Translations under genes and position numbers: made by a program
In this document: piece after piece, positions 24,601 to 33,414 of the stretch
Layout of the letters: each line of letters begins with the position of its first letter
Position numbering within the stretch: the first letter of the stretch is position 1
Source of the DNA: Apostichopus japonicus
Taxonomy: Eukaryota; Echinodermata; Holothuroidea; Aspidochirotida; Stichopodidae
Reading direction: 5' to 3'
Length of the DNA: 64,000 nucleotides
Assembly (NCBI RefSeq): GCF_037975245.1
Contig: NC_092577.1
Coordinates: 37,130,398 to 37,194,397, forward strand
Notes under the pieces: model-generated
Told to the model about the DNA's origin: nothing
The model's database searches: none
The model's input: only the letters and a program-made list of their open reading frames with translations

Positions 24601-27600
24601 CCCTTGATCTTGTTTGTTCAAGTATTGTGTGAGATTGCACTCCTTTGATCTTGTTTGTTCAAGTATTATGTGTGATTGCACTCCTTTGATTTTGTTTGTT
24701 CAAGTATTGTGTGAGATTGCACTCCTTTGATCTTGTTTGTTCAAGTATTGTGTGTGATTGCACTCCCTTGATCTTGTTTGTTCAAGTATTAAGTGTGATT
24801 GCACTCCCTTGATCATATTTGTTCAAGTATTGTGTGTGATTGCACTCCTTTGATCTTGTTTGTTCAAGTATTGTGTGTGAATGCACTCCCTTGATCTTGT
24901 TTGTTCAAGTATTGTGTGTGAATGCACTCCTTTGATCTTGTTTGTTCAAGTATTGTGTGTGAGTGCACTCCCTTGATCTTGTTTGTTCAAGTATTGTGTG
25001 TGATTGCACTCCTTTGATCTTGTTTGTTCAAGTATTGTGTGAGATTGCACTCCCTTGATCTTGTTTGTTCAAGTATTGTGTGAGATTGCACTCCTTTGAT
25101 CTTGTTTGTTCAAGTATTGTGTGTGATTACACTCCCTTGATCTTGTTTGTTCAAGTATTGTGTGAGATTGCACTCCTTTGAACTTGTTTGTTCAAGTTTT
25201 GTGTCAGATTGCACTCCCTTGATCTTGTTTGTTCAAGTATTGTGTGTGAATGCACTCCCTTGATCTTGTTTGTTCAAGTATTGTGTGTGATTGCACTCCC
25301 TTGATCTTGTTTGTTCAAGTATTGTGTGTGATTGCACTCCTTTGATCTTGTTTGTTCAAGTATTGTGTGTGATTGCACTCCTTTGATCTTGTTTGTTCAA
25401 GTATTGTGTGTGATTACACTCCCTTGATCTTGTTTGTTCAAGTATTGTGTGAGATTGCACTCCTTTGAACTTGTTTGTTCAAGTTTTGTGTCAGATTGCA
25501 CTCCCTTGATCTTGTTTGTTCAAGTATTGTGTGTGAATGCACTCCCTTGATCTTGTTTGTTCAAGTATTGTGTGTGATTGCACTCCCTTGATCTTGTTTG
25601 TTCAAGTATTGTGTGTGATTGCACTCCTTTGATCTTGTTTGTTCAAGTATTGTGTGTGATTGCACTCCTTTGATCTTGTTTGTTCAAGTATTGTGTGAGA
25701 TTGCACTCCTTTGATCTTGTTTGTTCAAGTATTGTGTGTGAGTGCACTCCTTTGATCTTGCTCGTTCAAGTATTGTGTGTGATTACACTCCCTTGATCTT
25801 GTATAATGTATCTGTCTTTGGATTATATCTCACACTGTGTGGCCAATCACAGGAGAGTTTAGTGGATAGAATGCTGTTATTTAATCTTGTTATCTCTGTA
25901 GAATGGTGACCCAGGCTGGGAGGAACCTAGAAGCAGATCTGAAGGCTGGAAAGATCAACGCCATAGCCTGGAACAACAACCATCTGCACCTTCTCTCAGC
26001 CTCAACTGTAAGTAGCCAATCCGTGACCAGGCAAATACCCCTGGACGATTACCCCCCAGACAATAATAGGAGCACACAGTGGAGAACACAGGGGAGTACA
26101 TGAGGAGTATGTAGGGGAGTACATAGGGGAAGGGGAATACATCAGGGTGAACATAGGGGAATACTTAGGGGTATACACAGGGTAATAAAGAGGGAGCACA
26201 CAGTGGAGTACACAGGGGAGTACATGAGGAGTATGTAGGGGAGTACATAGGGGAATACATCAGGGTGAACATAGGGGAATACTTAGGGGTATACACAGGG
26301 TAATAAAGAGGGAGCACACAGTGGAGTACACAGGGGAGTACATGAGGAGTATGTAGGGGAGTACATAGGGGAATACATCGGGGAATACATAGGGGAATAC
26401 TTAGGGGTATACACAGGGTAATAAAGAGGGAGCACACAGTGGAGTACACAGGGGAGTACATGAGGAGTATGTAGGGGAGTACATAGGGGAATACATCAGG
26501 GTGAACATAGGGGAATACTTAGGGGTATACACAGGGTAATAAAGAGGGAGCACACAGTGGAGTACACAGGTGAGTACATGAGGAGTATGTAGGGGAGTAC
26601 ATAGGGGAATACATCAGGGTGAACATAGGGGAATACTTAGGGGTATACACAGGGTAATAAAGAGGGAGCACACAGTGGAGTACACAGGGGAGTACATGAG
26701 GAGTATGTAGGGGAGTACATAGGGGAATACATCGGGGAATACATAGGGGTATACACAGGGTAATAAAGAGGGAGCACACAGTGGAGTACATAGGGAAGTA
26801 CATTGGGGAGTGCATAGGTAGTACTCAGGGAAATACATAGGAGAGTACATAGGGAAGTACATCAGGAGCACACAGTGGAGTACACAGGGAAAATACATAG
26901 GGATTACATAGTGAATATACAGGGGATACATAGGGAGTACATAGGGGAATGCATAGGGAGTACATAGGGGATTTCATAATGGAGTACAACAGGGAGTACA
27001 ACAGGAAATACATAGGGAAGTACATATGATAAAAAGCAGAGTTATGTCCTAGATATACACTCTTAGCAAACGTACCAATCATTATTCAAAATGTGATATC
27101 TTTCGAACAATCTAAGATACCTTTCTTTTCACAAAAAGGAACTAAATGAAGCAAATAAAAATTAATTTGGTTATTTCTGTACTTCTCTAAATTTTGAAAT
27201 CCAGCAAAAACTTTGTATATCATATAGTATTAAGCACACACAGAAAGTTGCAAACCTTCAGACTTTGACAGGATCATTTGAAATGAAACTTGATGAGTCA
27301 CACCAGACTTGACCTACACTGTTAAAGGATTTTAGTTAAGCAGCAAAAAAAAATACAGATTTAGGATATTCAAGCTAAAAAGTGGATGTGTGTACAATGC
27401 ATTGAATAGTATGTGTGTCACCACTCAGATATGTGAGTGCTATTGAGGCCACTTTGTTGCATTAGTGTAAAGAAGTATTTGAAAATACAAGCATCTAAGC
27501 ATTACTTAGTGGTTTTATCATTCCATGCACAGGGCAGGACCAGACATAGTCAGTACATGTCTTTCCCCTCCCCCACAACTGTATATCTCCTCTACTTAGG

Positions 27601-29060
27601 AGTAAATACCGTGGTTGCAGGACCAGACATAGTCAGTACATGTCTCTCCCCTCCCCCACAACTGTATATCTCCTCTACTTAGGAGTAAATACCGTGGTTG
27701 CAGGACCAGACATAGTCAGTACATGTCTTTCCCCTCCCCCACAACTGTATATCTCCTCTACTTAGGAGTAAATACCGTGGTTGCAGGACCAGACATAGTC
27801 AGTACATGTCTCTCCCCTCCCCCACAACTGTATATCTCCTCTACTTAGGAGTAAATACCGTGGTTGCAGGACCAGACATAGTCAGTACATGTCTCTCCCC
27901 TCCCCTACAACTGTGTATCTCCTCTACTTAGGAGTAAATACCGTGGTTGTTGTTTCATCACCAGGCTCACTGTCACTTGTTCGTTGTGGACAGTTTCAAC
28001 AAAGCTGTAGAAGCTATCCAGTGTGAGGATAGAACCAGACGCATCCTCCGAGTACTGGTGCAGTTTTATGCTCTCGATGGTATCCTGAAGAACAAAGGAG
28101 AATTCCTTGAGGTTAGTCACTAGACCTTTTTTAAGACATCATTGTTTTGCTGACAGTTTGTGATATTCTTTTATTCAGACTGGAAAAGGTATCATGTATT
28201 GCTTTGCTTTTACAAATAAACACTTCTAATTGTAAGGTAAAAGTGAAACAAGAAATAAACAACAACAGATAAACATGAAAAGAAGAAGGGAAGTTTAATA
28301 GGTACTAATGGTTCACCTTGAACATGTTGGCTGTTAATTCCTATCAAATATTAATGCAGAACATGCTTAAGAAATGCTACATGTGAACATGCTTGATATA
28401 TTGCAACAATATTTAACCTAATTATCCCAGACCTCGTTAATTGCTTCAATTATACATTTCTTGTCATTTATTACTTTGAACTTTTGCGCCTTTCCACAGA
28501 GTGGATTCATCACTGTTGACCAGCTGGATCTCGTAAGTAAGCAGTTCATCTCTCTATTGGCGGTGATTCGTCCTAATGCTGTAGCTCTCGTGGATGCTTT
28601 TGACTTCCGTGACTTGAAGCTGGGTTCTGTTCTTGGTCGCTATGATGGTAACGTCTACGAGAATCTCTACAAGTGGGCAAAGTCTGCACCACTCAACAAA
28701 AAAGATGTAAGTTCTTATCAACCTGCCCTAAGAATTGTTTTTTGTGAGTACTTCTTTCCATAGTTGAGAGATATAATTTGTTTGCATTGCATTGCTTTCA
28801 GCTATTTTACAAATTGTCTGTTTAAAACATTGATTATCGTTTAAACTCCTTTCAAAGATGCTCTCTCATTAACCTCCTGCCTCCGCCATTTCTTCCCCTT
28901 CCTTTCTATGTTGTATTATTTGATTCATATTTGGTAATTTCTAATGATCATAATTATCTCTCCTGTTTCTTCCTCTCTTCCTTAGGTTCCTGATGCTTAC
29001 GATCTTCACATTAAGCCATTTTTAGAGGAGAATCAGAGACGAGTCCAGTCCAGGCTTTGA
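9502..29060 (+). CDS. ACOX1: Peroxisomal acyl-coenzyme A oxidase 1, complete 14-exon gene
   Basis: ACOX1 catalyses the first, FAD-dependent and H2O2-producing step of peroxisomal beta-oxidation, turning acyl-CoA into trans-2-enoyl-CoA. Fourteen exons join with consistent phases into 684 codons plus stop; vertebrate ACOX1 is about 660. Visible landmarks are the N-terminal [10 protein letters not shown] (residues 18-27), [11 protein letters not shown] (154-164), KWWPGNLGK in the middle domain, [25 protein letters not shown] (439-446) with the expected catalytic base Glu441, the LVDAFDF and [15 protein letters not shown] blocks, and a C-terminal SRL, a type-1 peroxisomal targeting signal. The start at 9502 adds 17 residues before the MNPD start usual for the family; ATG 9553 is the alternative. 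Introns 5, 6 and 7 carry tandem arrays that include the neighbouring splice sites. ACOX3 or a plant-type paralogue is less likely given the overall match. Confidence 0.95.
11614..11782 (+). CDS. ACOX1: ACOX1 exon 2 (residues 54-110)
   Basis: Acceptor GGAGCAG at 11607-11613, donor AAG|GTATTT at 11783. Phase 1 in, phase 2 out. It encodes the N-terminal helical region ([19 protein letters not shown] and on to EEVQWLR). Confidence 0.92.
12165..12262 (-). mobile_element. Possible tRNA-derived SINE fragment in ACOX1 intron 2
   Basis: On the minus strand the stretch reads ACTAGGGTATTGATGCGG, then TCACAACCTGTAGGTTACAG and GGTTCAAACC. The last is a good Pol III B-box, and the order resembles a tRNA-like SINE head. 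It is degenerate and has no clear tail or target duplication. Confidence 0.35.
13822..13856. other. Perfect 12-bp hairpin in ACOX1 intron 2
   Basis: AAAAACCTGCCG at 13822-13833 and CGGCAGGTTTTT at 13845-13856 are exact reverse complements around an 11-nt loop. The arms are isolated in AT-rich intron. It may be the remnant of a short inverted-repeat element. Confidence 0.6.
14371..15094. repeat. 80-bp minisatellite, 9 copies, ACOX1 intron 2
   Basis: Units start GAGAATACAG and contain ATGACTGCTGTATCC, GAGTGTACTGGATGG and ATTTATACATGTATTC. Period is 80 bp with one 1-bp deletion near 14886. Each unit has TATTCTTCTACAG followed by AGAATACAG, which looks like a 3' splice site. The array ends 274 bp before exon 3 and does not contain its true acceptor. 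Confidence 0.95.
15368..15528 (+). CDS. ACOX1: ACOX1 exon 3 (residues 110-164)
   Basis: Acceptor AACTATAG at 15360-15367, donor CATG|GTAAGG at 15529. Its one-base start fits exon 2 exactly. The spacing from the Trp of EVQWLR to the Met-Phe of SMFMQS equals that of mammalian ACOX1, so no exon is missing in between. It carries the flavin-contacting [11 protein letters not shown]. Confidence 0.93.
16011..16118 (+). CDS. ACOX1: ACOX1 exon 4 (residues 164-200)
   Basis: Acceptor CATCACAG, donor AAACT|GTAAGT. It encodes [17 protein letters not shown] and SLKWWPGN, core of the beta-sheet middle domain. Confidence 0.94.
16399..16518 (+). CDS. ACOX1: ACOX1 exon 5 (residues 200-240)
   Basis: Acceptor TTTAATTAG, donor CTACCAG|GTGAGT at 16519, phase 1 on both sides. 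It encodes [20 protein letters not shown] and [11 protein letters not shown]. The donor is the first of seven near-identical copies repeated every 46 bp in the following intron. Confidence 0.93.
16503..16815 (+). repeat. 46-bp minisatellite repeating the exon 5 donor, 7 copies
   Basis: CTCTACCAGGTGAGTACT recurs every 46 bp, at about 16509, 16555, 16601, 16647, 16693, 16739 and 16785. The first copy is the end of exon 5 plus its genuine donor. The other six lie in intron 5 and keep the CAG|GTGAGTA consensus. Reading past the first donor gives stops at once (GGT GAG TAC TAA TAG). Confidence 0.95.
16888..17003 (+). CDS. ACOX1: ACOX1 exon 6 (residues 240-278)
   Basis: Acceptor TGTATCCAG, donor TCACAG|GTTTGT, phase 1 in and 0 out. 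It encodes the [11 protein letters not shown] and [13 protein letters not shown] blocks of the acyl-CoA oxidase family. Confidence 0.94.
17672..18830 (+). repeat. 77-bp minisatellite repeating the exon 7 acceptor, about 15 copies
   Basis: The unit contains GTCTGTTCCACTGTAG, an acceptor-like end, then GTTAACCCTGATGGTA and a purine-rich tail with GAAACAATATAATGGAGAC. The last copy is the real acceptor and first codons of exon 7. Earlier copies keep five exon codons (V-N-P-D-G) and then reach an in-frame TAA about 36 nt on. A few late copies read GTGAA like the real exon, suggesting exchange between decoys and exon. Confidence 0.95.
18810..18979 (+). CDS. ACOX1: ACOX1 exon 7 (residues 279-335)
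   Basis: Acceptor TTCCACTGTAG at 18799-18809, donor CCAGG|GTGAGT. It begins VNPDGTYN, the family's V-x-PDGTY motif, and continues to [16 protein letters not shown]. The acceptor is the last of about fifteen copies in an upstream 77-bp array. Confidence 0.93.
19310..20280 (+). repeat. 139-bp minisatellite containing the exon 8 acceptor and exon start, 7 copies
   Basis: TCTGTAATGCAGGAGACC appears about every 139 bp, at 19395, 19534, 19673, 19812, 19951, 20090 (mutated to GCATGAG) and the true one at 20229. Each copy includes the first 48 nt or so of exon 8 and then TAA in frame. The rest of the unit is intron 7 sequence with CATCCTGTCACATGACTAC. Some units also carry CAATCAG|GTAACT, a usable donor, so a decoy exon of 113 nt (19399-19511) is possible. 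Confidence 0.95.
20233..20395 (+). CDS. ACOX1: ACOX1 exon 8 (residues 335-389)
   Basis: Acceptor CTGTAATGCAG at 20222-20232, donor CAGAG|GTACAT. It encodes [20 protein letters not shown] and IATAYAF, then EGDFSALPE. Only this last array copy continues into a full exon; the earlier copies break off after about 48 nt. Confidence 0.92.
20487..21165 (+). repeat. 71-bp minisatellite, about 9.5 copies, ACOX1 intron 8
   Basis: Units contain GCATCTGTGACA, GGGCACTTACTGTACAG and ATCATTCACAATGGACAG, with a period of 71 bp and one shorter unit near 20975. Because 71 is not a multiple of three, frames rotate and give overlapping spurious ORFs. Confidence 0.94.
21817..22007 (+). CDS. ACOX1: ACOX1 exon 9 with catalytic glutamate (residues 390-453)
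   Basis: Acceptor TCTTGTCAG, donor CTAG|GTATTA. It encodes [21 protein letters not shown] and [16 protein letters not shown]. The Glu after Tyr440 is the expected catalytic base that removes the alpha proton. Confidence 0.95.
22214..22452. repeat. 80-bp tandem repeat, 3 copies, ACOX1 intron 9
   Basis: CATTGTTGCCCCTTAGTCTG recurs at about 22215, 22295 and 22375. The copies are nearly identical, indicating a recent duplication. Confidence 0.93.
23081..23242 (+). CDS. ACOX1: ACOX1 exon 10 (residues 453-507)
   Basis: Acceptor CTTTTTGTAG, donor AGAAG|GTAAAC, phase 2 on both sides. It encodes [12 protein letters not shown], a variable linker and [11 protein letters not shown]. Confidence 0.92.
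23312..25803. repeat. 41-bp minisatellite, about 60 copies, ACOX1 intron 10
   Basis: The unit combines GATTGCACTCCTTTGATC and TTGTTTGTTCAAGTATTG with small variants (CCCTTGATC, GTGAGATTGC, TTATGTGTGA). Longer blocks of variants recur within the array, which suggests multi-unit duplications. It fills most of intron 10. Confidence 0.96.
25902..26007 (+). CDS. ACOX1: ACOX1 exon 11 (residues 507-542)
   Basis: Acceptor ATCTCTGTAG, donor TCAACT|GTAAGT. It encodes [17 protein letters not shown] and [14 protein letters not shown], a C-terminal helical segment. Confidence 0.92.
26060..27025. repeat. 118-bp higher-order minisatellite built on short purine-rich subunits, ACOX1 intron 11
   Basis: Between about 26070 and 26800 a unit of about 118 bp repeats six times (marker AATAAAGAGGGAGCACACAG). 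The unit is itself made of subunits of about 9-14 bp such as GGGGAGTACATAGG. From 26800 to 27025 only the short subunits continue, irregularly. The + strand is very G- and A-rich. The minus strand reads as spurious Cys, Pro and Tyr-rich peptides. Confidence 0.93.
27535..27955. repeat. 83-bp minisatellite, 5 copies, just before ACOX1 exon 12
   Basis: ACCAGACATAGTCAGTACAT recurs every 83 bp from about 27538. Units contain a strong pyrimidine tract (CTCCCCTCCCCCACAACTG) and end TAAATACCGTGGTTG. The array stops about 10 bp before the exon 12 acceptor, so it repeats the tract but not the acceptor itself. Confidence 0.94.
27965..28111 (+). CDS. ACOX1: ACOX1 exon 12 (residues 543-591)
   Basis: Acceptor CATCACCAG, donor CTTGAG|GTTAGT, phase 0 on both sides. 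It encodes [17 protein letters not shown] (the family's A-H-C-H-x-x-V block) and [17 protein letters not shown]. Confidence 0.94.
28500..28706 (+). CDS. ACOX1: ACOX1 exon 13 (residues 592-660)
   Basis: Acceptor TTTCCACAG, donor AAAGAT|GTAAGT. It encodes [20 protein letters not shown] followed by [17 protein letters not shown] and PLNK, the most conserved C-terminal part of ACOX1. An internal CTCGTAAGTAAG resembles a donor but is read through here. Confidence 0.95.
28986..29060 (+). CDS. ACOX1: ACOX1 exon 14, stop and PTS1 (residues 661-684)
   Basis: Acceptor CTCTTCCTTAG, TGA at 29058-29060. It encodes [15 protein letters not shown] and ends in the tripeptide SRL, a type-1 peroxisomal matrix import signal. 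Confidence 0.94.
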   Translation, partial: VPDAYDLHIKPFLEENQRRVQSRL

Positions 29061-29454
29061 GGGGTTCTTATTTCTTGAGTCTTCTTTGACAGTACTAAAT
29101 TTAATCAAATTCATCCATTTAATTCTAATCAAAGCTATGCAATTATTTAATGCATCATGGAAATGCAAATCTTGGCTGATTTAATTTGTAATCTTTTGCA
29201 TAATATACTGCCTTCAATGTTTGTGTGCTACTTCATAATTCCCCCAAATATATTCTCAGGATTTTGACCACAAAACAATTGAAATTTTTTCTACAAATCT
29301 TTAAGCATCAAACCAAAGCCATTGAAAGAAGAAATACAAAAGTTGTCATCGTTTTGATTCTTCATTTTGTTTAAGTAAATTCAGCACATATTTGTTTCTT
29401 GAGTCATTTTACGTATGTTTTCTTTATAATTAAAATAATTTTCATGAAATGAAG

Positions 29455-30160
29455 GTTAGGGGGCGGGGGGTCATTGTTTATTTCCAGTCCTTAGTTCATT
29501 GTCCCATAATTTCTTTATTCTGGATTGCTTTATTCTGCTGGATCTTCTAGAGTGCTGGTATAGATTAAATTTATCATCTAACAGACTTGTGAATGGTTAA
29601 TAATTAGGGGTGGGGGTGATTGTTTATTTCCAGTCCTTAGTTCATTGTCCCATAATTTCTTTCTTCTGGATTGCTTTATTCTGCTGGATCTTCTAGAGTG
29701 CTGGTATAGATTAAATTTATCATCTAACAGACTTGTGAATGGTTAGTCATTAGGGGTGGGGGTGATTGTTTATTTCCAGTCCTCAGTTCATTGTCCCATA
29801 ATTTCTTTATTCTCTGCTGCATCTTCTAGAGTGCTGGTAGAGATTCAGTTTATCATCTAACAGACTTGTGAATGGTTAGTCATTAGGGGGGGGGGGGGGT
29901 GTGATTGTTTATTTCCAGTCCTTAGTTCATTGTCCCATAATTTCTTTATTCTCTGCTGGATCTTCTAGAGTGCTGGTATAGATTAAATTTATCATCTAAC
30001 AGACTTGTGAATGGTTAATAATTAGGGGGGGAGGGTGATTGTTTATTTCCAGTCCTTAGTTCATTGTCCCATAATTTCTTTATTCTGCTGGATCTTCTAG
30101 AGTGCTGGTACAGATTCAGTTTATCATCTTACAGACTTTTGAATGGTTAATACTTCTGTT
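29455..30160. repeat. Tandem repeat of about 135-146 bp, 5 copies, after the ACOX1 stop
   Basis: TGATTGTTTATTTCCAGTCC recurs at about 29468, 29612, 29761, 29902 and 30036. Each unit also contains GATCTTCTAGAGTGCTGGTA and AACAGACTTGTGAATGG. Units start with a G-run of variable length. It begins about 400 bp after the ACOX1 stop and may be in its 3' UTR; the poly(A) site was not found. Confidence 0.92.
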
Positions 30161-31676
30161 TTTTAAAGACTTTACAATAATTTAAGATATATGTCAACAT
30201 TAAGTTTTAGTAAATGTTGTTGTCATTGAAAGTCTTAAACCTTATCAATATACCATATTTTGGTAATAAGTAATAGACAGTGTACCATAAACTGAAACTA
30301 TTCTATCTAATAATGCCTGGAAATTTTATTTGCTGATTTGCCATTAGCATCACAGAATCTTTCTTTGAAGCATTAGACGTATAGCTTTTTACAGCCTAGA
30401 GCCATCAGAAATATAAACAGTTTTGAAATATCTAGATGCAATTTACGTCAGATGAAGCAGTTCATATCTACATCCTACAACTTAAATATCATATTGAGAC
30501 TTTGTATTAATTTAAACTAGTAGATAATGGGGTTTTTTTTTGGGGGGGGGGGTTGGGGGGCACACTGTCCTATTTAGATTCTCGATTCTCTCTTGATATA
30601 GTAAATTAGAAATGGTCTTACCTGTTTGACAGAAATTGAAAATGGCATAACTTTGAGTACTTGTTTTGTATAATTGTACATCTCATCTTTCTTACATCTC
30701 TTTATACAAAAGATTTAAAATGTTTTTATGAAACATATTATTGTCATATAATAGAACATGCATAAAACTTACATTTTAAGTTAACCTGAAACACGATTGG
30801 GAAAAAATTAATAGAGCAAAATGAACAAACAAACCCATTTTTATAGCTTTCCTGTTATTTACATTATATTTATATTTTACAGTATATCATGAATAAGCAG
30901 ATATTATTGGGGTTGTAGTAAAACAGAGAAAAGGAAAATATGGGATTAAGAATAGTGTAATTATTCATATTTTCTGGATGAGTGCAACAAGGGGCCCCAG
31001 TCCCATGGAGCCAGACCTGGCTATTGAAACCTCTGCCATGAGGTCAACCAAAGGTCACAGGTCAAAGTTGGTGAAATCTTATTCAAACCATAGTGTCATT
31101 GCTTGTTCAAAATTCATTTAATAATTTCCCAATTTACTTTTTTCTTTATTTGTGTAGAATCATGATCAATATAATTTATTTTACAATATTTTAATGATGC
31201 TGCTGTCTGTGATATAGGCTGCAATATAGAAAAAACTTATCAAAAATTATAAAAGGTATTCAAGCCCAAGTCATTTCCATAGCCTCGTTAATAGATCTCT
31301 TAATTAGGTAGAAGAAAAAGCTTTTATTTTATGCATGTTACCCTGGCAATTTGTAAAAAAATTATAAAATATGTAGGTATCAAATTTGACTATATTTACT
31401 TGTTTTTAAAGATCAACCATATGGAAGTAGTGGTTTTCCATGAAGACAACTACATTATATCAAAATATAGAGATGTCTATTTATGTCATACAGTTTAGTT
31501 ACATATCACAATTGAATTATAATCTTTGATGTCAAAATTCATATTTAAAATAAAAGACCGTACAAATTGAAAGCTTCAAATTTATTAGCTAATAAAAAGA
31601 ATATGAAATCATTTTTAGTTTATTTTTGTGTATTCATGTTGTTATCAAATAATTAATAATGTGTAAATTCTGATGG
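30161..31676. other. ACOX1 3' flank, no gene recognised
   Basis: AT-rich sequence with a T/G-rich low-complexity patch at 30531-30562. No ORF with a motif and no clear element boundary. It may include the end of the ACOX1 3' UTR. Confidence 0.45.
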
Positions 31677-31945
31677 ATGGAGGGGGGGGGGGGGAGTTCT
31701 GCTGGGTCTTGGCTCTATCGTCATCAGCTCCAGGTGGACTGCATGGATTCTGATGATGGGGTGGGGGGGTGTCTTGGCTCTATCCTCAACAGCTCCAGGT
31801 GGATGGGGGTAGGGTCTTGGCTCTATACTCAAAAGCTCCAGGTGGATGGGGGGGTCTTGGCTCTATCATCAACAGCTCCAGGTGGATGGGGTGGGGGGGG
31901 GGTCTTGGCTCTATCCTCAAAAGCTCCAGGTGGACTGTATAAAAG
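31677..31945. repeat. Irregular minisatellite, 5 copies of a core of about 33 bp with G-runs
   Basis: The core GTCTTGGCTCTATC plus CAACAGCTCCAGGTGGA occurs five times between 31704 and 31937, separated by G-rich spacers of variable length. Each core holds CTCCAG|GTGGA, which resembles a donor on the + strand, but no exon is recognised next to it. Confidence 0.85.
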
Positions 31946-32263
31946 TTTGTTGACCACGTCTTTAAAAGGCATAGCTGGTTTATCGACATCCTCCAATCCG
32001 TCCAAGTTTATGTTACATTGCATGTTTTCACTTGCACCTTTCCATTGATGTAATGCACATTGTAGTATTTTATTTATCGATTCGGTAAAACTTGATAAAC
32101 CTAGCAATTTGGACAAGGAATTTGCCCTTTTCGCAAAAATTCCTAAGCGCTCACGTGACTGCAGGTCACCATGTGACGTACATGTGCGGAGGCGTTTCAG
32201 GAAAAAATAGTCTGACAAGCTATTTACTTCAGCACTAACACTACGCCGATATGACACCGTCAT
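31946..32263 (-). other. Unidentified ORF, possible exon of an unknown gene
   Basis: On the minus strand a frame is open from ATG at 32263 (just after TTTTAACAG, an acceptor-like sequence) until it runs into the minisatellite at 31945. It gives about 106 residues of ordinary composition, beginning MTVSYRRSVSAEVNSLSDYF and including DVDKPAMPFKDVVNKLL, before turning into a low-complexity proline-rich tail encoded by the repeat. I do not recognise the family. It may be a real exon, a decayed gene or chance. The proline-rich tail is not likely to be real protein. Confidence 0.25.
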
Positions 32264-32278
32264 ACTGTTAAAATCAAA

Positions 32279-32336
32279 GTGCCAACGAATTGTGTAGTAG
32301 GAGGTTGCAAAAACACTTATCAAAACCGAAATCTAA
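32279..32336 (+). pseudogene. THAP-domain-like N-terminal fragment lacking an ATG
   Basis: The frame reads VPTNCVVGGCKNTYQNRNLK and is followed by AAAG|GTAGTC, a donor-like site. THAP zinc-finger domains begin M-P-x-x-C-x(2-4)-C, and the C-x4-C spacing and surrounding residues fit. In place of the initiator there is GTG, and a TGA lies 27 nt upstream in frame. The rest of the domain (the Trp-Pro core and the C-x2-H pair) was not found downstream. It is probably a broken or isolated THAP exon from a gene or P-element-like transposon. The short length limits confidence. Confidence 0.35.
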
Positions 32337-33410
32337 AGGTAGTCAGTATACTGACTAGATATAGGCCCCAAATGATAGCACGCTGTAATTGCTAGAAGTT
32401 TTCAAAAAGTACTTTCCTGGAAGACTTTACTCTCTAAATTGTTCTCACACAGTTTTAAGAAACACAAGATGACTGTTGTTCTTTACCGTTGTGTTCTCTT
32501 CGCGAAGACAAGCGCGCTTGTGTATCTGCTTTTTTGGAGTTGTGACTTTCTGAAAGCCTTCATTAGCAGCGAGGATGAAACATACCCAAAGCTTTATATT
32601 TCGTTGATTCGATTAATATTGCATCCACTGAGTGGAAACTAAATGCAAACAAGATTAATTTCAACAACAAATGAAGAGATACCCAAGATGTCGTCATATT
32701 TCACAAGATAGGCCTTTCAACTGCGGCAAGACCTCAATATCGTAAGCTACAGTATTTATACACGGCCTTTAATAGCAGCGAATCTTACGAAATATGACCA
32801 AACGTTTAGGTAGTTTTTTAACCATCATTTACTTGTAACTGAAGAATTGCTACCCAAAACGAGTTAACAAATGTGTGAACAATTCTAACAACCATTTCTT
32901 TTCATGTAGCTGCATGTTTATTGGAAGAGTGAAGTTAATAAATGGTTCTTCTTCATACCGTGAGAAGTACGTCAGTGGAAAGTCCATTGTTGTTTCGCGT
33001 TCGCGGTACACGCCGCAGAATGACGTCACACGGTGATGTGTACGTTTATGAGCATTTACGCATCACGTTTCTGGTCAGTGAGAATCTGCTAACTGTGACC
33101 CCAAATTTCTCTAAATTACTGTCTCTTTCGACCCAACAGGAACCCAAGTACTGTTTGTGTACCAAAATACTTAAGTATGAGCCCCCCTCCCCCCCCCCAA
33201 AAAAATTTGGGGGGCCTCCAGCTATGCACTTTAAGCTACTTAATTATAATAATAATGTTATAGAACGTAATTATGGCCGCGATTATTTTTCTCAGGTTGA
33301 GGTCATATCTGTCATTAGTGGGTTGCCGTGGAAACGTTGATTCATCGCATGACTCCCATAGCAATATGGTCATTTACAGGATACGCCCTTCTTCTACTTT
33401 GTGTGTGCGT
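32337..33410. other. Intergenic DNA up to the retrotransposon
   Basis: No gene recognised. Around 33180-33235 a C-run, an A-run and TTTGGGGGGCCTCC followed by CAGCTATGCAC look like a transposon end of the same general style as those at 8331 and 47724. The open frame 32942-33340 has no motif. Confidence 0.4.
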
Positions 33411-33414
33411 GTAA
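33411..33414. other. Target-site duplication GTAA, left copy
   Basis: GTAA directly precedes the left LTR and recurs directly after the right LTR at 42688-42691. A 4-bp duplication fits Ty3/Gypsy integrases. Confidence 0.75.

Noticed and set aside
26002..27082. Cys/Pro/Tyr-rich minus-strand ORFs
   Set aside because: Complement of the purine-rich minisatellite in ACOX1 intron 11; no splice or start context.
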